Below, piece after piece: positions 39,660 through 52,430 of a stretch of DNA of 64,000 bases. The number at the start of each line of letters is the position of its first letter. The first letter of the stretch is position 1. Source of the DNA: Virgibacillus proomii (GTDB lineage Bacteria > Bacillota > Bacilli > Bacillales > Amphibacillaceae); the NCBI RefSeq assembly GCF_900162615.1, contig NZ_FUFN01000007.1, positions 2,901 through 66,900 on the forward strand, written 5' to 3'. Made by a program: the position numbers and the translations under genes. The notes under the pieces are model-generated. The model was not told where the DNA came from and ran no database searches. It saw only the letters and a program-made list of their open reading frames with translations.

Positions 39660-40031
39660 TTGCTACGAAAAAAAGATCTACACAAGCTTGTTATCCTCAT
39701 CTATATTTTAAGCTTACTGCCAATACCCTCATTCTTGTTCATTAAAATAGGAAAACAGCAATGTCACCCTGATATGTTCGAAATAAATAGTCCATCAATT
39801 AAACAGGATTTAATAAAAAGTGAAGTTATTTATAAACAAATTAGTAAGAGCAAAATAATAATCATAAACCATTATATTTGGGAAAAGTTTAAAAGGATTA
39901 AAAGCTCTTGGAAAAGTTGTCAAAGCTGGGGATATATACTCAAGCCATTTTCAAGGAAATATACAGTTGCTGTAAAGCGTAACGCTAGAAAAATAGGAAA
40001 AAGTCACAGAAAGTATCAAAAGATTATGTAA
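39660..40031 (+). pseudogene. Decayed or spurious ORF with a membrane segment
   Basis: A 123-codon frame opening at a TTG, with a hydrophobic N-terminus (VILIYILSLLPIPSFLFI). Near position 39905 the coding-like signal seems to jump to another frame (GKVVKAGDIYSSHF), and again after 40030 (LIKFGVPKGDAKLATGIIF). That suggests a frameshifted gene rather than an intact one. No family is recognised. An inverted repeat (GGAAACAATAAC ... GTTATTATTGTTTCC, 40117-40151) follows and could end transcription. Confidence 0.3.
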
Positions 40032-40164
40032 GAAAAAGACTTATTAAATTTGGAGTACCAAAAGGCGACGCAAAACTAGCTACCGGTATTATTTTTTAGA
40101 TTAATAAAACAACAAAGGAAACAATAACAAAACAATGTTATTATTGTTTCCCTTACCAACTTTC

Positions 40165-40490
40165 TTAATAAATGTCAATTAATTCCACAAGTAGACATTG
40201 ATTTAATTCTCTTTGTTCTTCCTCTGACAGTTCCCTTTGCTCTCTTAATATATATTCCTCTTTTTACCAGTTATACATCGTAACATCTATTTCTTTGCTT
40301 TATATTTATCTAAAACACAAGAGGACTCTTTTTGTTATTATGACGAACTTTTCACACGTCTAACCTGCGTAATAAACGAATTATCTGTTACCTGTTAGTA
40401 TAATTCCAGCCATCGATCACGCTTTATGTATTCATCTGATTTATTAAAAAATACTTCATTACTGCAATCAGCACATGAAATGATAGTCAT
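40165..40490 (-). pseudogene. Possible remnant of a small minus-strand gene
   Basis: Two coding-like pieces on the minus strand. One (40395-40490) reads MTIISCADCSNEVFFNKSDE and continues to a stop after 31 codons, with a CxxC pair. The other (40165-40270) reads EEYILREQRELSEEEQREL and ends ...LIDIY. They are in different frames and separated by stops. No family is recognised. Low confidence; could be chance. Confidence 0.25.
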
Positions 40491-40648
40491 TCCTTTCGTG
40501 ACTACATATCCTTATAACGATTTTTACTTCTTTCCGTTCTACAAGCTTATTATTAAAAGCTTAAAAGTTTTATTTTATGTCTTTATTTCTTGCTCCAATT
40601 TGCCCCCCTATAACATTAGGAGCTGTCAACCCCAAAAAACTCTGACTG

Positions 40649-41497
40649 TTATTCATTTTTAGGAGACTGTCCGTTTGTTTTGTAAATCTCAAGATAGTTA
40701 CCGACTTGTACATCAATCTGCTTTTTCTTTATATCCACATTGGATATTTTTATTAATGATATATAATCATCAATTACTCGCTCTTCCTCTTCATCATCTG
40801 CTTCAGCTAATACCCCAATTCCTTGGACCGTTGCATCAAACTCTTCTAGCAAATTCTTCATACCTGTAATCGTTCCACCAGCTTTCATAAAATCATCAAC
40901 AATACAAACATTGGATCCCTCTGGTAAACTTCGCTTTGGCAATACCATCGTTTGAATTTTTTTAGAAGAGCCCGATACATAATTAATACTTACAGAAGAT
41001 CCCTCTGTTACTTTCGGATCTCTCCGAACAATAACTACCGGTACATTGAGAAAGGAAGCAACTGCATAAGCTAACGGTATCCCTTTTGTAGCTACGGTTA
41101 CAACCACATCAATATCCTTATCAGAAAATGCTGATGTAAATACTCTGCCGATCTCTCTTATGGTGTTTGGATCTCCTAATAGATCACTCATATACAGATA
41201 GCCGCCTGGAAGGATACGAGCCGGATCTTCAAGACTCTGACAGAGTTTTTCTATAAATACTTTATTTTTTTCATGAATACTAAACGGTATATACTTCACG
41301 CCACCACCAGCACCCGTCGTCCGTTGCAAATATCCAATGCCTTCGCGGCGAAATACCTCATCAATAATATCCATATCCTCACTTACAGAAGCTTTAGTTG
41401 TTTCTAATCGTGACACAAAATAAGGTAACTGAGTATGCTTTCTCGGATTTTCGAGAAAAAAATTAGACAATACAACTAAACGATTACTTCTTTTCAT
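40649..41497 (-). CDS. purR: Purine operon repressor PurR
   Basis: Represses purine genes; PRPP relieves repression and (p)ppGpp competes for the same site. The 282-residue protein has an N-terminal winged helix (~1-75, RLVVLSNFFLENPRKHTQL) and a C-terminal phosphoribosyltransferase-like domain with the PRPP loop CIVDDFMKAGGTITGM. The ATG at 41497 is preferred over a GTG six bases upstream, because the GAGGT site lies 6 bp from it. It follows ispE, as in B. subtilis, but yabJ does not follow. Confidence 0.96.
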   Translation of the reverse strand: MKRSNRLVVLSNFFLENPRKHTQLPYFVSRLETTKASVSEDMDIIDEVFRREGIGYLQRTTGAGGGVKYIPFSIHEKNKVFIEKLCQSLEDPARILPGGYLYMSDLLGDPNTIREIGRVFTSAFSDKDIDVVVTVATKGIPLAYAVASFLNVPVVIVRRDPKVTEGSSVSINYVSGSSKKIQTMVLPKRSLPEGSNVCIVDDFMKAGGTITGMKNLLEEFDATVQGIGVLAEADDEEEERVIDDYISLIKISNVDIKKKQIDVQVGNYLEIYKTNGQSPKNE

Positions 41498-41563
41498 CTT
41501 CACACCTCAAAACCGAATGTTTCTTCTTAATATACCATTATTATACGCTTTTTACCAATATAA

Positions 41564-42415
41564 TTATCCTAACAATCTTACATAGTATACTTCCTCACAA
41601 AAGCCTCGCATGCCGTTGTAAATTTTCCTCGCTTTCCTCTCATGCTCGACGAGGCCATATACCGTTGGACCACTGCCGCTCATTAACACAGCAGCTGCTC
41701 CAGCTTGTTTCAACACATGTTTAATTTGCTGTACTTCGGGATATTGTTTTATAGTTAAAGGCTCTAAGGCGTTACCTAAGCTTTGGCAGAGATTTTCAAA
41801 ATTATTTTCTTTCAATGCTTTAATGACTTTAGCTGTTTGTGGGTGAACAATATCCCCCATTACAATCTGTTGGAAAATTGTTCTGGAGGATACCCCGATA
41901 TCTGGTTTAGCTAAAACTACCCAGCAAGAAGGTGGTGAAGGAAGTGGTTCTACAATTTCACCACGCCCTTTAACGATTGCTGTTTGTCCACAAATACAAA
42001 ACGGAACGTCTGTACCTAATGTTGCTCCTAATTTGAGCAGCTCTTCTTCGGAAATTTGCATCGACCATAGCCGATTTAGACCTTTTAAGACCGCCGCAGC
42101 GTCTGCACTTCCACCAGCAAGCCCTGCAGAAACGGGGATATTTTTTTCAATGGTAATATGCACTCCCTTATGTATCCCATAAGTTTGTTTAAATAAAGAT
42201 GCAGCTTGATAAGCTAAATTTCGTTCATCGCTTGGGACATATCTACTTTCTAATGAAATTTCAATACGGTCTTCAGCTAATTCATTCAGTTTAATACGAT
42301 CGGCTAAATCGATCGTTGTCATAATCATTTCTATATTATGGTAGCCATCGCTTCTTTTGCTTAAAACATCAAGTGATAAATTTATTTTAGCGGGTGCTTT
42401 TTCAAATATTGCCAT
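41564..42415 (-). CDS. ispE: 4-diphosphocytidyl-2-C-methyl-D-erythritol kinase
   Basis: GHMP kinase of the methylerythritol phosphate route to isoprenoids. The 283-residue protein shows [12 protein letters not shown] at the N-terminus, the ATP-binding [17 protein letters not shown] (~92-108), and [11 protein letters not shown] near the C-terminus. It is 66 bp upstream of purR, so the two may be co-transcribed. Confidence 0.97.
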   Translation of the reverse strand: MAIFEKAPAKINLSLDVLSKRSDGYHNIEMIMTTIDLADRIKLNELAEDRIEISLESRYVPSDERNLAYQAASLFKQTYGIHKGVHITIEKNIPVSAGLAGGSADAAAVLKGLNRLWSMQISEEELLKLGATLGTDVPFCICGQTAIVKGRGEIVEPLPSPPSCWVVLAKPDIGVSSRTIFQQIVMGDIVHPQTAKVIKALKENNFENLCQSLGNALEPLTIKQYPEVQQIKHVLKQAGAAAVLMSGSGPTVYGLVEHERKARKIYNGMRGFCEEVYYVRLLG

Positions 42416-42628
42416 CGCCCGTCACCTACTTGTTTTTAGATAATGAAATTGTAACATATTCCAATTTATCGAGCGACTGCAAAAGGAAAAGCATATACAC
42501 CTATATGTTTTAAGCAACTGTACAATAAGGTTTAAAACGATTTTTCACGAGAGAGCGTCTTTCTCTACAATAAAAAATTTTTACACGCTTAAAATTACCT
42601 TACGGCAAAGTAATGGGTATATGTAAAG

Positions 42629-42659
42629 ACAAGGCAAATCCGATTAGGATTTGCCTTGT
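42629..42659 (-). terminator. Terminator of sspF overlapping its stop codon
   Basis: Perfect 13-bp stem ACAAGGCAAATCC / GGATTTGCCTTGT with a 5-base loop. The sspF stop (42644-42646) lies in the loop, so the last four codons form one side of the stem. Confidence 0.75.
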
Positions 42660-42823
42660 TGCATACTTGCTTCGGCTTTTTCAATAGCTCGTTTCACCAT
42701 ATTTCCAGCATCACGTGCTTTTATGCCGCCCCAGCCTTCCCTTTGCACCGTGTCGTAAAATCCTAACTCTTTGGCAATTTCTTCTTTCAATTGGTCTGAC
42801 ATCATTCCACGTCGTCTAGCCAT
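42644..42823 (-). CDS. sspF: Small acid-soluble spore protein, minor alpha/beta type
   Basis: A 59-residue DNA-binding spore protein ([20 protein letters not shown] ... [20 protein letters not shown]), matching SspF throughout. It coats and protects spore DNA. The ATG at 42823 follows AAAGGGGG by 10 bp; a longer frame upstream is not family-like. Expected to be sigma-G controlled. It lies between veg and ispE as in B. subtilis. Confidence 0.95.
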   Translation of the reverse strand: MARRRGMMSDQLKEEIAKELGFYDTVQREGWGGIKARDAGNMVKRAIEKAEASMQQGKS

Positions 42824-42998
42824 GAAAGAACAACCCCCTTTAACGTAATGAGTAATTACGACACTTTTAGTATGCGCATTTATTCCAATAACAAAACCGT
42901 TATATGTAAACAAAAAAGGAAACATTTAGGGGGGTGTTTAATAAATGTTAAAAGTATTCTGTTAATTAATTCTAAAACAAAAGCAGTAAACATATGGT

Positions 42999-43265
42999 CT
43001 ACTGCTCTACAGCGGATGCAATGTTTCGATCGTCCATGAATTTAAGTTCCACTGTTTCGGTTAAAACGTCTGCATAGCTATATGAAACACGTTCGAATGC
43101 ATTTTCTTCTTGGTCAAGCTCAACGATAAATACAGAAGGATAGGTTTCAGCCAGGATCCCGGACCGCTCAATTGTTTTTCTTCTACCACCATTCGCTTTA
43201 AGCTTTAACCGTTTCCCTACCTGACCTTCAAGACCTTGCTTAATTTCGATTAATGTTTTCGCCAC
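42999..43265 (-). CDS. veg: Veg protein
   Basis: An 88-residue protein very similar to B. subtilis Veg ([20 protein letters not shown] ... [13 protein letters not shown]), linked there to biofilm gene expression and spore outgrowth. The start is a GTG at 43265 (VAKTLIEIK) with GAGGTG 7 bp upstream; an extension to 43310 lacks similarity. A near-perfect promoter lies upstream. Confidence 0.95.
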   Translation of the reverse strand: MAKTLIEIKQGLEGQVGKRLKLKANGGRRKTIERSGILAETYPSVFIVELDQEENAFERVSYSYADVLTETVELKFMDDRNIASAVEQ

Positions 43266-43329
43266 TATACTCCACCTCACTGTAAATAAGCATACCACAA
43301 ACTTGTACATCAGTCAAATGAAACTATAT

Positions 43330-43359
43330 ATTATATCAATATTATATTTTCATTGTCAA
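43330..43359 (-). promoter_or_regulatory. veg: veg promoter
   Basis: Minus-strand TTGACA (43354-43359) and TATAAT (43330-43335) with an 18-bp, A/T-rich spacer. The B. subtilis veg promoter is among the strongest sigma-A promoters known, so a consensus match is expected. Confidence 0.9.
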
Positions 43360-43511
43360 TAATTTATTTCCCTAATTTCGTTTATTATTTGTATTTGTTA
43401 ACTTTTTATGCACATTTTGCTTGGAAATCTTGACTAATGGAGAGAGATGCCTTTAACTTTTTCAATGTTATGGGAAATTATATCTCTTTCTACATGGTAA
43501 ATATCTTTTTT

Positions 43512-43604
43512 TAGAAAAACTTGGCTTGTCGGTAAGTATTTAACGAAAGCTGTAGTTTTTCTTATACGATAAACTCTAAAATTTTATACTTTTCTATAGT
43601 ATAA
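43512..43604 (+). mobile_element. Empty host module (no core)
   Basis: TAGAAAAACTTGGCTTGTCG ... TTTTTCTTATACGATAAA (43512-43573) continues directly into CTCTAAAATTTTATACTTTTC ... ATAGTATAA. Other copies have a core between GATAAA and the CCTAAA part, so this is a natural empty site. Internal inverted repeat: AGAAAAAC/GTTTTTCT. Confidence 0.8.
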
Positions 43605-43661
43605 AATAACTTCGTCTAGGTTACATCCAAACGCCTGCGTTTTTGTTCTAACTTGTCCTTT

Positions 43662-43700
43662 TTAAAAAAGCAACCTCACCATTAAGGTAAGCTGCTTAAG
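43662..43700 (-). terminator. Terminator of yabG
   Basis: AGCAACCTCACC pairs imperfectly with GGTAAGCTGCT, overlapping the last codons of yabG. On the minus strand TTTTTT follows (43664-43669). Confidence 0.6.
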
Positions 43701-44563
43701 TCTTGTTCTTCTTCTATATAGGGCAGACCTGTCCTTAGTAAGCCTTTTGTGTCCACACCTCCCACTCCTTTATTACCTGTTAGTGTATTGCGAATGGCAT
43801 CCCATACACTTACCTTCTCCATAAAAGGGGTAAAAGCAATTTTAGCAACGATATATACAGGATCTAAGGCATGGATGTTTACGCGTAATGGAGAACTGGC
43901 AAAATTAGCCCCAGCGCGAATTAAGGATTCAAAATGCGATTGACATGCCCCGGCAAAAATAATTAACTGATCCAAATTTGGATTCATTTTTCTCGCTTCA
44001 CGAACTGTCTCAACAAAATACTTCGAATTCCTATAAGCACGAATATCATGCTTTGGTCCTTTATTTTTAGAAAATGAATCATGACCAGTAATCACAATAA
44101 TATCTGGATGAATTTTTGTTACCAGTTCCACAATCTGTACCGGCATTTCCCGTTCATGTAGGTGCACACCATGTACCTGAAGACCAATCCGGTTGTATAG
44201 TTCAATACATTTTTTTAAATACGTCTGATCGCCATCTACATGTAAAACCTTTGCTGGGAGTTGAAAAAATGACGCTTCATGCGTAAAGCCATCCGTTGCT
44301 TGATAATTGCGTTTTTCCTTCATCAAATGATAGTCTTGACGAAACAGGCGATAAGAGAATTCTTCCTTTTCTTTTCCTTTCTGTCTGCGCTTTTGTAATT
44401 CTCGTTCTTGAACTGATCTTAAATCAGATATCGGCGCATCTGCTTTGAGGCGAATATCTTCGCCAACTAAATCTGCATACTCATCTTTTACAGACGAAAT
44501 CCGAAACAATACATCATGATTATAAGAATATCTTGTTACTAAATCTCCTTTTGTAAAGCTCAT
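43682..44563 (-). CDS. yabG: Sporulation-specific protease YabG
   Basis: Processes spore coat and coat-assembly proteins (SpoIVA, SafA and others in B. subtilis). The 293-residue protein shows family sequences such as VHLHEREMPVQIVELV, PDIIVITGHDSF and FAGACQSHFESLIRAGANFA. The ATG at 44563 follows GAGGTGGAG; an in-frame GTG 12 bases earlier overlaps that site. Expected sigma-K dependent. An empty host module lies between it and the veg promoter. Confidence 0.94.
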   Translation of the reverse strand: MSFTKGDLVTRYSYNHDVLFRISSVKDEYADLVGEDIRLKADAPISDLRSVQERELQKRRQKGKEKEEFSYRLFRQDYHLMKEKRNYQATDGFTHEASFFQLPAKVLHVDGDQTYLKKCIELYNRIGLQVHGVHLHEREMPVQIVELVTKIHPDIIVITGHDSFSKNKGPKHDIRAYRNSKYFVETVREARKMNPNLDQLIIFAGACQSHFESLIRAGANFASSPLRVNIHALDPVYIVAKIAFTPFMEKVSVWDAIRNTLTGNKGVGGVDTKGLLRTGLPYIEEEQDLSSLP

Positions 44564-44804
44564 TCTCCACCTCACAGCCTTCCTTGCCCAAACGTTTAAT
44601 ATATCTTATGAATTGCCCAAAAAACTGTGCGTCTGACATAAGTGCATCTGCTTTATTATTGGACTGATTTTTTAAAGGTGGGTATAAATTGAACATTACT
44701 CAAAAATCGTTTTTCTCTACGAAAAAGTAATCAAAGGTTAAGATCGTTACGTCCTTTACAAAGATTGAACATTTTTAGCCATAAAAATGCTCCTCTCATA
44801 AAAT

Positions 44805-44846
44805 AAATCCCCCCTAAAAAGCAAATATAGCCTGCCAGGGGGGATT
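44805..44846 (-). terminator. Terminator of rsmA
   Basis: AATCCCCCCT (44806-44815) pairs with AGGGGGGATT (44837-44846), with A-rich sequence on plus below it. It ends the tatD/rnmV/rsmA side of the cluster. The rest of the 320-bp space up to yabG shows nothing recognisable. Confidence 0.75.
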
Positions 44847-44883
44847 AGGGTAGATCAAGGGAGTGAATCCTATGTCCATAACA

Positions 44884-46331
<1,448 letters not shown>

Positions 46332-46508
46332 ACTCGTCCCTCTTCCTACATATCTTCATCTTTGTTTCTTAGTATAACCATTATATCCTAGCACGCTTTG
46401 TTTTATGATTCTATTCGAATGTCGCTCATTACAGGTAAAATAACTTAGGATTCATCCTAAAGTCCAATAGCGAGGCCTTACGGAACCTCAGAGGCTGGAT
46501 AAAACAAA

Positions 46509-46544
46509 TCATGCTCTTATCACTATAACATGATAAGAGCATGA
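46509..46544 (-). terminator. Terminator of yabE
   Basis: Perfect 14-bp stem TCATGCTCTTATCA / TGATAAGAGCATGA with an 8-base loop, 3 bp past the yabE stop. Confidence 0.85.
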
Positions 46545-46547
46545 TGA

Positions 46548-47795
46548 TTAATTTAAAATTTTTACAGTTACGGTTTTAACTCCCCAACTATATGCAGCCT
46601 GTTTAGAAGGCACATGTACATCAATCCGGTTTCCAACAATGTGTCCTCCTGTATCCGAAGCAATAGCCTCGCCATAACCCTCAACCCGAACTTTTGAGCC
46701 TAATGGAATAACACTTGGATCAACAGCGATAACCTTCATATTTGGGTTTGCTTTTAGATTAATCCCTGTCGCTGTTAGACCTGAACAACCATTACAGGTA
46801 GAGGTATATGCGCTTGCTGTCATAGTAAACGTTTTTCCCGTATCAGTATTAGTTTCACTCGAGGAAGCATCGTTATTATCAGAAGTTGGCTTCTTATTCG
46901 ATAACGTTACTAGGTTTTGTTCCTGCTTTGGCTCCTTTGCACCAATTGCAACAACTCGATTTTTACTTTCTTCAATAATTTCCTCATTGATAAGTTCTCT
47001 ACTTACTTCTTTGCCATTTTCTTTAATAATTTCATAAACCTTTTTAACCTTACCGTCTTTTCCTTCCGACAAGACTCTTGTTTCACCTTGTGCTAAACTG
47101 CTGTCCTCTTTTTTTTCGGTTGAAAATGCCAGTTTTTCCATGACACTATCTTTTTCTTTTTCCACACGGACAACTGTAACGGTCATATTTTCCATAACCT
47201 TTTCATCTAATGCAGGCTTTACTTTGTCAGCGCTGTCTTTTGCATATTCTACCTTTGCTTTTTCCAGCAAGTCTGCCACCGTACCGCCTGTGGTCCAAAT
47301 ACGTTTTTCTTTCCCACCATCATTAATTGTAATCTGGAATGCCTGATTTACTGTTATATGCAATCCATCTTCAATGGCGTCGCCTTTGGTATAAGATACA
47401 TCGTCTTGTTCTTGAAAAGAAAGTTTATTCTCTTTTAAAAATTCATCTATCGTAGCTGCCGTTGTATAATATTCTTTTTGTTCTCCGTCAATAGTCACGA
47501 ACACTTGCTTTGCTTTGATGTAATTGATTTCCATTCCGTTTTTAATGGAATCATCTATGTTGTGGGATAAGTGATCATGCTCTCCGACGTTAATATCTAA
47601 ATCAGCTAGTAATTCCCCTATGGTGTTTTTATGCGTTTTTACTGTTTTCTCTTTTCCGTCTTCTATGAATACGACTTCTGCTTTGGTCGCCTCAAATAAA
47701 GTGAATCCAGAAAGTAAAACAAGCGCTAAAACACCGACACACGAAATTACTAACTTTAATGTCGACGCCGGCATTAGCTTTGAAAACATTCGCAT
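46548..47795 (-). CDS. yabE: YabE, DUF348/G5/3D-domain cell-wall protein (Rpf-like)
   Basis: A 415-residue secreted or membrane-anchored wall protein. It has a signal/anchor segment (about 12-32), three DUF348 repeats (about 38-80, 97-140, 152-195), a G5 domain (about 220-290), a Ser/Asn/Thr-rich linker, and a C-terminal 3D domain (SAYTSTCNGCSGLTATG ... VDPSVIPLGSKV ... ASDTGGHIVGNRIDVHV) with conserved Asp residues. The 3D domain is related to lytic transglycosylases such as MltA and is linked to wall turnover and resuscitation. A consensus promoter and a strong terminator make it a single-gene unit. Confidence 0.94.
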   Translation of the reverse strand: MRMFSKLMPASTLKLVISCVGVLALVLLSGFTLFEATKAEVVFIEDGKEKTVKTHKNTIGELLADLDINVGEHDHLSHNIDDSIKNGMEINYIKAKQVFVTIDGEQKEYYTTAATIDEFLKENKLSFQEQDDVSYTKGDAIEDGLHITVNQAFQITINDGGKEKRIWTTGGTVADLLEKAKVEYAKDSADKVKPALDEKVMENMTVTVVRVEKEKDSVMEKLAFSTEKKEDSSLAQGETRVLSEGKDGKVKKVYEIIKENGKEVSRELINEEIIEESKNRVVAIGAKEPKQEQNLVTLSNKKPTSDNNDASSSETNTDTGKTFTMTASAYTSTCNGCSGLTATGINLKANPNMKVIAVDPSVIPLGSKVRVEGYGEAIASDTGGHIVGNRIDVHVPSKQAAYSWGVKTVTVKILN

Positions 47796-47823
47796 GCTTC
47801 AGCCTCCCTCTTAATGCATTTTG

Positions 47824-47852
47824 ATTATAGTAACAGTTATATGCAAAGTCAA
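47824..47852 (-). promoter_or_regulatory. yabE: yabE promoter
   Basis: Minus-strand TTGACT (47847-47852), 17-bp spacer, TATAAT (47824-47829), 29 bp before the start codon. Confidence 0.8.
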
Positions 47853-47976
47853 AGTAATTCCAATTACGTTTGTATTACATTTCGGTTACACGCGAAAAAT
47901 AATCGCTTTTTATTTTTTCTGAAATCCCTTGTAACAATTGATACATATGGGATTAACCAGCTATTAAAAAGCTAAG

Positions 47977-48015
47977 AAAAAAAGAAGGAAAGCAATGAAG
48001 CAATCCTTCTTTTTT
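47977..48015 (-). terminator. Terminator of tatD
   Basis: AAAAAAGAAGGA pairs with TCCTTCTTTTTT around a 14-base loop. The symmetric A/T runs allow termination from either side. It is about 50 bp past tatD. Confidence 0.85.
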
Positions 48016-48064
48016 CCGTGTTTTTCCTATTTTTTCACAAATTGTTTTACTTTTATTACAACCC

Positions 48065-48844
48065 TCATATATTCAAACGAAAGAGAGAAATGGCATTTCT
48101 TGTCGTGGCTTCACTAATTTCTTCCAAAGTCATGCCCCTAAGTTCTGCTATTTTCTTTGCTACTAATTTTACATATGCTGGTTCATTTCTTTTTCCCCGA
48201 TATGGATGTGGAGCTAAAAACGGTGCATCAGTTTCAATTAATAATCTGTCCAGAGGTACTTGAACAGCAACCTCTTTTGGTAGTGTAGCATTTTTAAATG
48301 TAACGGGTCCACCTAGAGAAATATAAAAGTTCATATCTAAACAGGTCTGTACATAATCAGCAGAATCATTATAGCAATGCATAATCCCCCCTACGGATGC
48401 TGCATCCTCTTCTTTAAGAACCTCAATAATATCTTCTGTTGCCTCCCGATTGTGAATAATGATCGGCATGTTCAGCTTTTTAGCTAAACGTATCTGTTTA
48501 CGAAAAACTTCTATTTGTACATCTTTCGGTGACTTATCCCAATGATAATCTAGTCCCATTTCTCCAATAGCCACCACTTTAGGATGGGCGGAGAGCTCCT
48601 CTATCCACTCTAATTCACGATCTGTCATATCGATCGCATCAACCGGATGCCAACCGACTGCAGCATAAATGGTCTTATGTTGTTCAGCGATTTCTATCGC
48701 CAAAGGAATCGTCTCGCGATCAAAACCGACGACAACCATATATTTTACTCCTGCTGCAAGCGCTCGTTTAATCGTTTCATCACGGTCTTCAAAAAAATCT
48801 CTAGCATTTAAATGCACATGGGAATCAAATAACAATTTCTTCAC
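48065..48844 (-). CDS. tatD: TatD-family metal-dependent deoxyribonuclease
   Basis: A 259-residue amidohydrolase-fold enzyme. Metal ligands are visible as DSHVHL near the N-terminus, GEMGLDYHW, IIHNREA and IETDAPFLAPHPYRG. TatD proteins are 3'-5' DNases or related hydrolases; B. subtilis YabD sits in the same place beside metS. An 814-bp repeat-filled space separates it from metS, so it probably needs its own promoter. Confidence 0.95.
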   Translation of the reverse strand: MKKLLFDSHVHLNARDFFEDRDETIKRALAAGVKYMVVVGFDRETIPLAIEIAEQHKTIYAAVGWHPVDAIDMTDRELEWIEELSAHPKVVAIGEMGLDYHWDKSPKDVQIEVFRKQIRLAKKLNMPIIIHNREATEDIIEVLKEEDAASVGGIMHCYNDSADYVQTCLDMNFYISLGGPVTFKNATLPKEVAVQVPLDRLLIETDAPFLAPHPYRGKRNEPAYVKLVAKKIAELRGMTLEEISEATTRNAISLFRLNI

Positions 48845-48929
48845 TCCTTTAAGAGGTTGTTCAAAAAGCCCAATAAAATGACTCGACGAATTATTTCACA
48901 CATTAAAATGTATAAAATTTTAAAATCCA

Positions 48930-49260
48930 ATGTAGTGAAAATGTAACCTCTTGTTTATGGACCGTATTTTCCTCGCTTCTAACAGTATTTATAACCTGAA
49001 CATCGTGAGAAAAACAGCTCTGACCCTGATTCGTTTGGATGGACTGTACAAGGAAAGCTTCTTGATTAAACATCGCGGCTTTTTTCAAGGACAAGAATAG
49101 CAAAAAGCTTCATCAACGATACATCATACGAAGAAAAAGCGGTTTTCTTTTTTCCCAGAAAAGACGTTACATTTTTAACCTTTGTTCCACTTCAAGGAGA
49201 AAAATACTCCTTGTATAAAAGTTTCATTGTCTCGTTAGAAGTTTCCAGTTTTTACCCAAT
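48930..49260 (-). repeat. Long-type structured repeat, minus strand, decayed
   Basis: Read on the minus strand: AAAAACTGGAAACTTCTAACGAG (left module), AATGAAACTTTTATACAAGGAG ... CTCCTTG (stem 1), CTTCGTATGATGTATCG, GTCCTTGAAAAAAG, TCAAGAAGCTTTCCTTG. This order matches the element at 6433. The right module is not recognisable. Confidence 0.55.
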
Positions 49261-49483
49261 AACCAAACGCCTGCTCTTTTATATCTAGTTTATACCCTCG
49301 AAACATAGTGAACCACGCTGGACAGGACGCAGCCGTATCAGCATTGTAAAACGTCGACAGTAATACTATAACTTTTCTCCGAACGCCTGAGATCATAGCC
49401 GACCTTGGTCCTTTTTAACCTCTTTTTTTGAACTGAACCACAAATTAGACGAAGCAGGATGGCATTTAGGAAAAGACCAAGCT

Positions 49484-49633
49484 TTATCCCGTATGTAAGG
49501 TGCCGTAAGACTCCGACTTCGAGCCTGAGTTGATACAAAGGGTCAAAGTGGGAGAAAACGGCATCTAAATGCCCGATTGGTTCATCTAACATTTCTTGGG
49601 AAAAGCATTCCAAGAAATGAAGTTTCACTTTAT
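49484..49633 (-). repeat. Structured repeat core in the metS 3' region
   Basis: On the minus strand AATAAAGTGAAACTTC starts 26 bp past the metS stop. Stem 1 is ATTTCTTGGAATG ... CCAAGAAAT, the inner hairpin is missing (GTTAGATGAACCAATCGGG), and the arm ends CGGCACCTTACATACGGGATAAA. No host module is present. The hairpins could serve as the metS terminator, since no other is visible. Confidence 0.75.
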
Positions 49634-49658
49634 TAGCATTGGTCTTTTTTCACCTATA

Positions 49659-51656
<1,998 letters not shown>

Positions 51657-51727
51657 CTATTACTATTGTAGCTTTTCTCATGCTATTTGCCAAATAGTGT
51701 GTAGAAAAAATTTTCCGTAGAAATGAA

Positions 51728-51845
51728 CAAAAGCTAAAAGCGCTCGATGCACCAACTAGACCTTCTAAACGAGATTAAAGTGAATCTTCATTTCTCGGAA
51801 CGATTTTTTCCAATAAATGTTAAATGAACCAATCGGGCATCCTTC
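51728..51845 (+). repeat. Left module plus truncated core
   Basis: Left module (CAAAAGCTAAAAGCGCTCG ... ACTAGACCTTCTAAACGAG), core start TTAAAGTGAATCTTCATTTC, and GTTAAATGAACCAATCGGGCAT, after which similarity ends. The long arm is lost. The 435 bp from here to the abrB promoter hold nothing else recognised. Confidence 0.6.
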
Positions 51846-52281
51846 TCACCTAACGTATAAAGATAAATTGACCAGCACCATTAAAATTAAATCAAATTGG
51901 TATAGCCAAATTACAAAATACCGGGGGGTTAAAAAACATAGAGAATTGTATTTGCTAAAGTTTATAGAAACAAATAATTGACTTTCCCTTTGCTTAGACA
52001 TTAGCATTTTTACAATACACAAATACAATACTAAAAATGGTAACCCTTGGAATAAAATCGTCGGGATTTTCGGCAAATATGCTCCATTAATTACCTTTTA
52101 GATTTCACCCGAAAGCGTTAGGAATGAATATGGTAAAAATTTGTCGAATAAACTTCCAATTTTTATACTATAATCATCGCGTTCTCTCCTTCACTAGTAT
52201 TGACAAAGAACACCTGAAACAGACCTTAAATAAAGGGATATCGACCATGGTCAAATTATTTAATTTTCTGGTAAATAATTA

Positions 52282-52310
52282 TTGACAGAAAAAAGAAACA
52301 CTGGTATTCT
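52282..52310 (+). promoter_or_regulatory. abrB: abrB promoter
   Basis: TTGACA (52282-52287), 17-bp spacer, TATTCT (52305-52310), about 120 bp before the start codon. B. subtilis abrB has a long leader and is repressed by Spo0A and by AbrB itself. Confidence 0.75.
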
Positions 52311-52430
52311 ATTGCATAGAAACCTGTCGAAATATGACGATTTTTCTAGTTACTAAATTTATTGGAGAACGCTGACACTTACAATAATAAGTATAGTCAC
52401 GTTGTTCCTACCGTAGGGGGGAAAAGTAAT

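Noticed and set aside
46440..46503. CTTACGGAACCTCAGAGGCTGGATAAAAC between rnmV and yabE, resembling the 3' end of a core
   Set aside because: Only about 30 bp are similar and no arm or stem 1 can be drawn, so it is too weak to list as a repeat copy.
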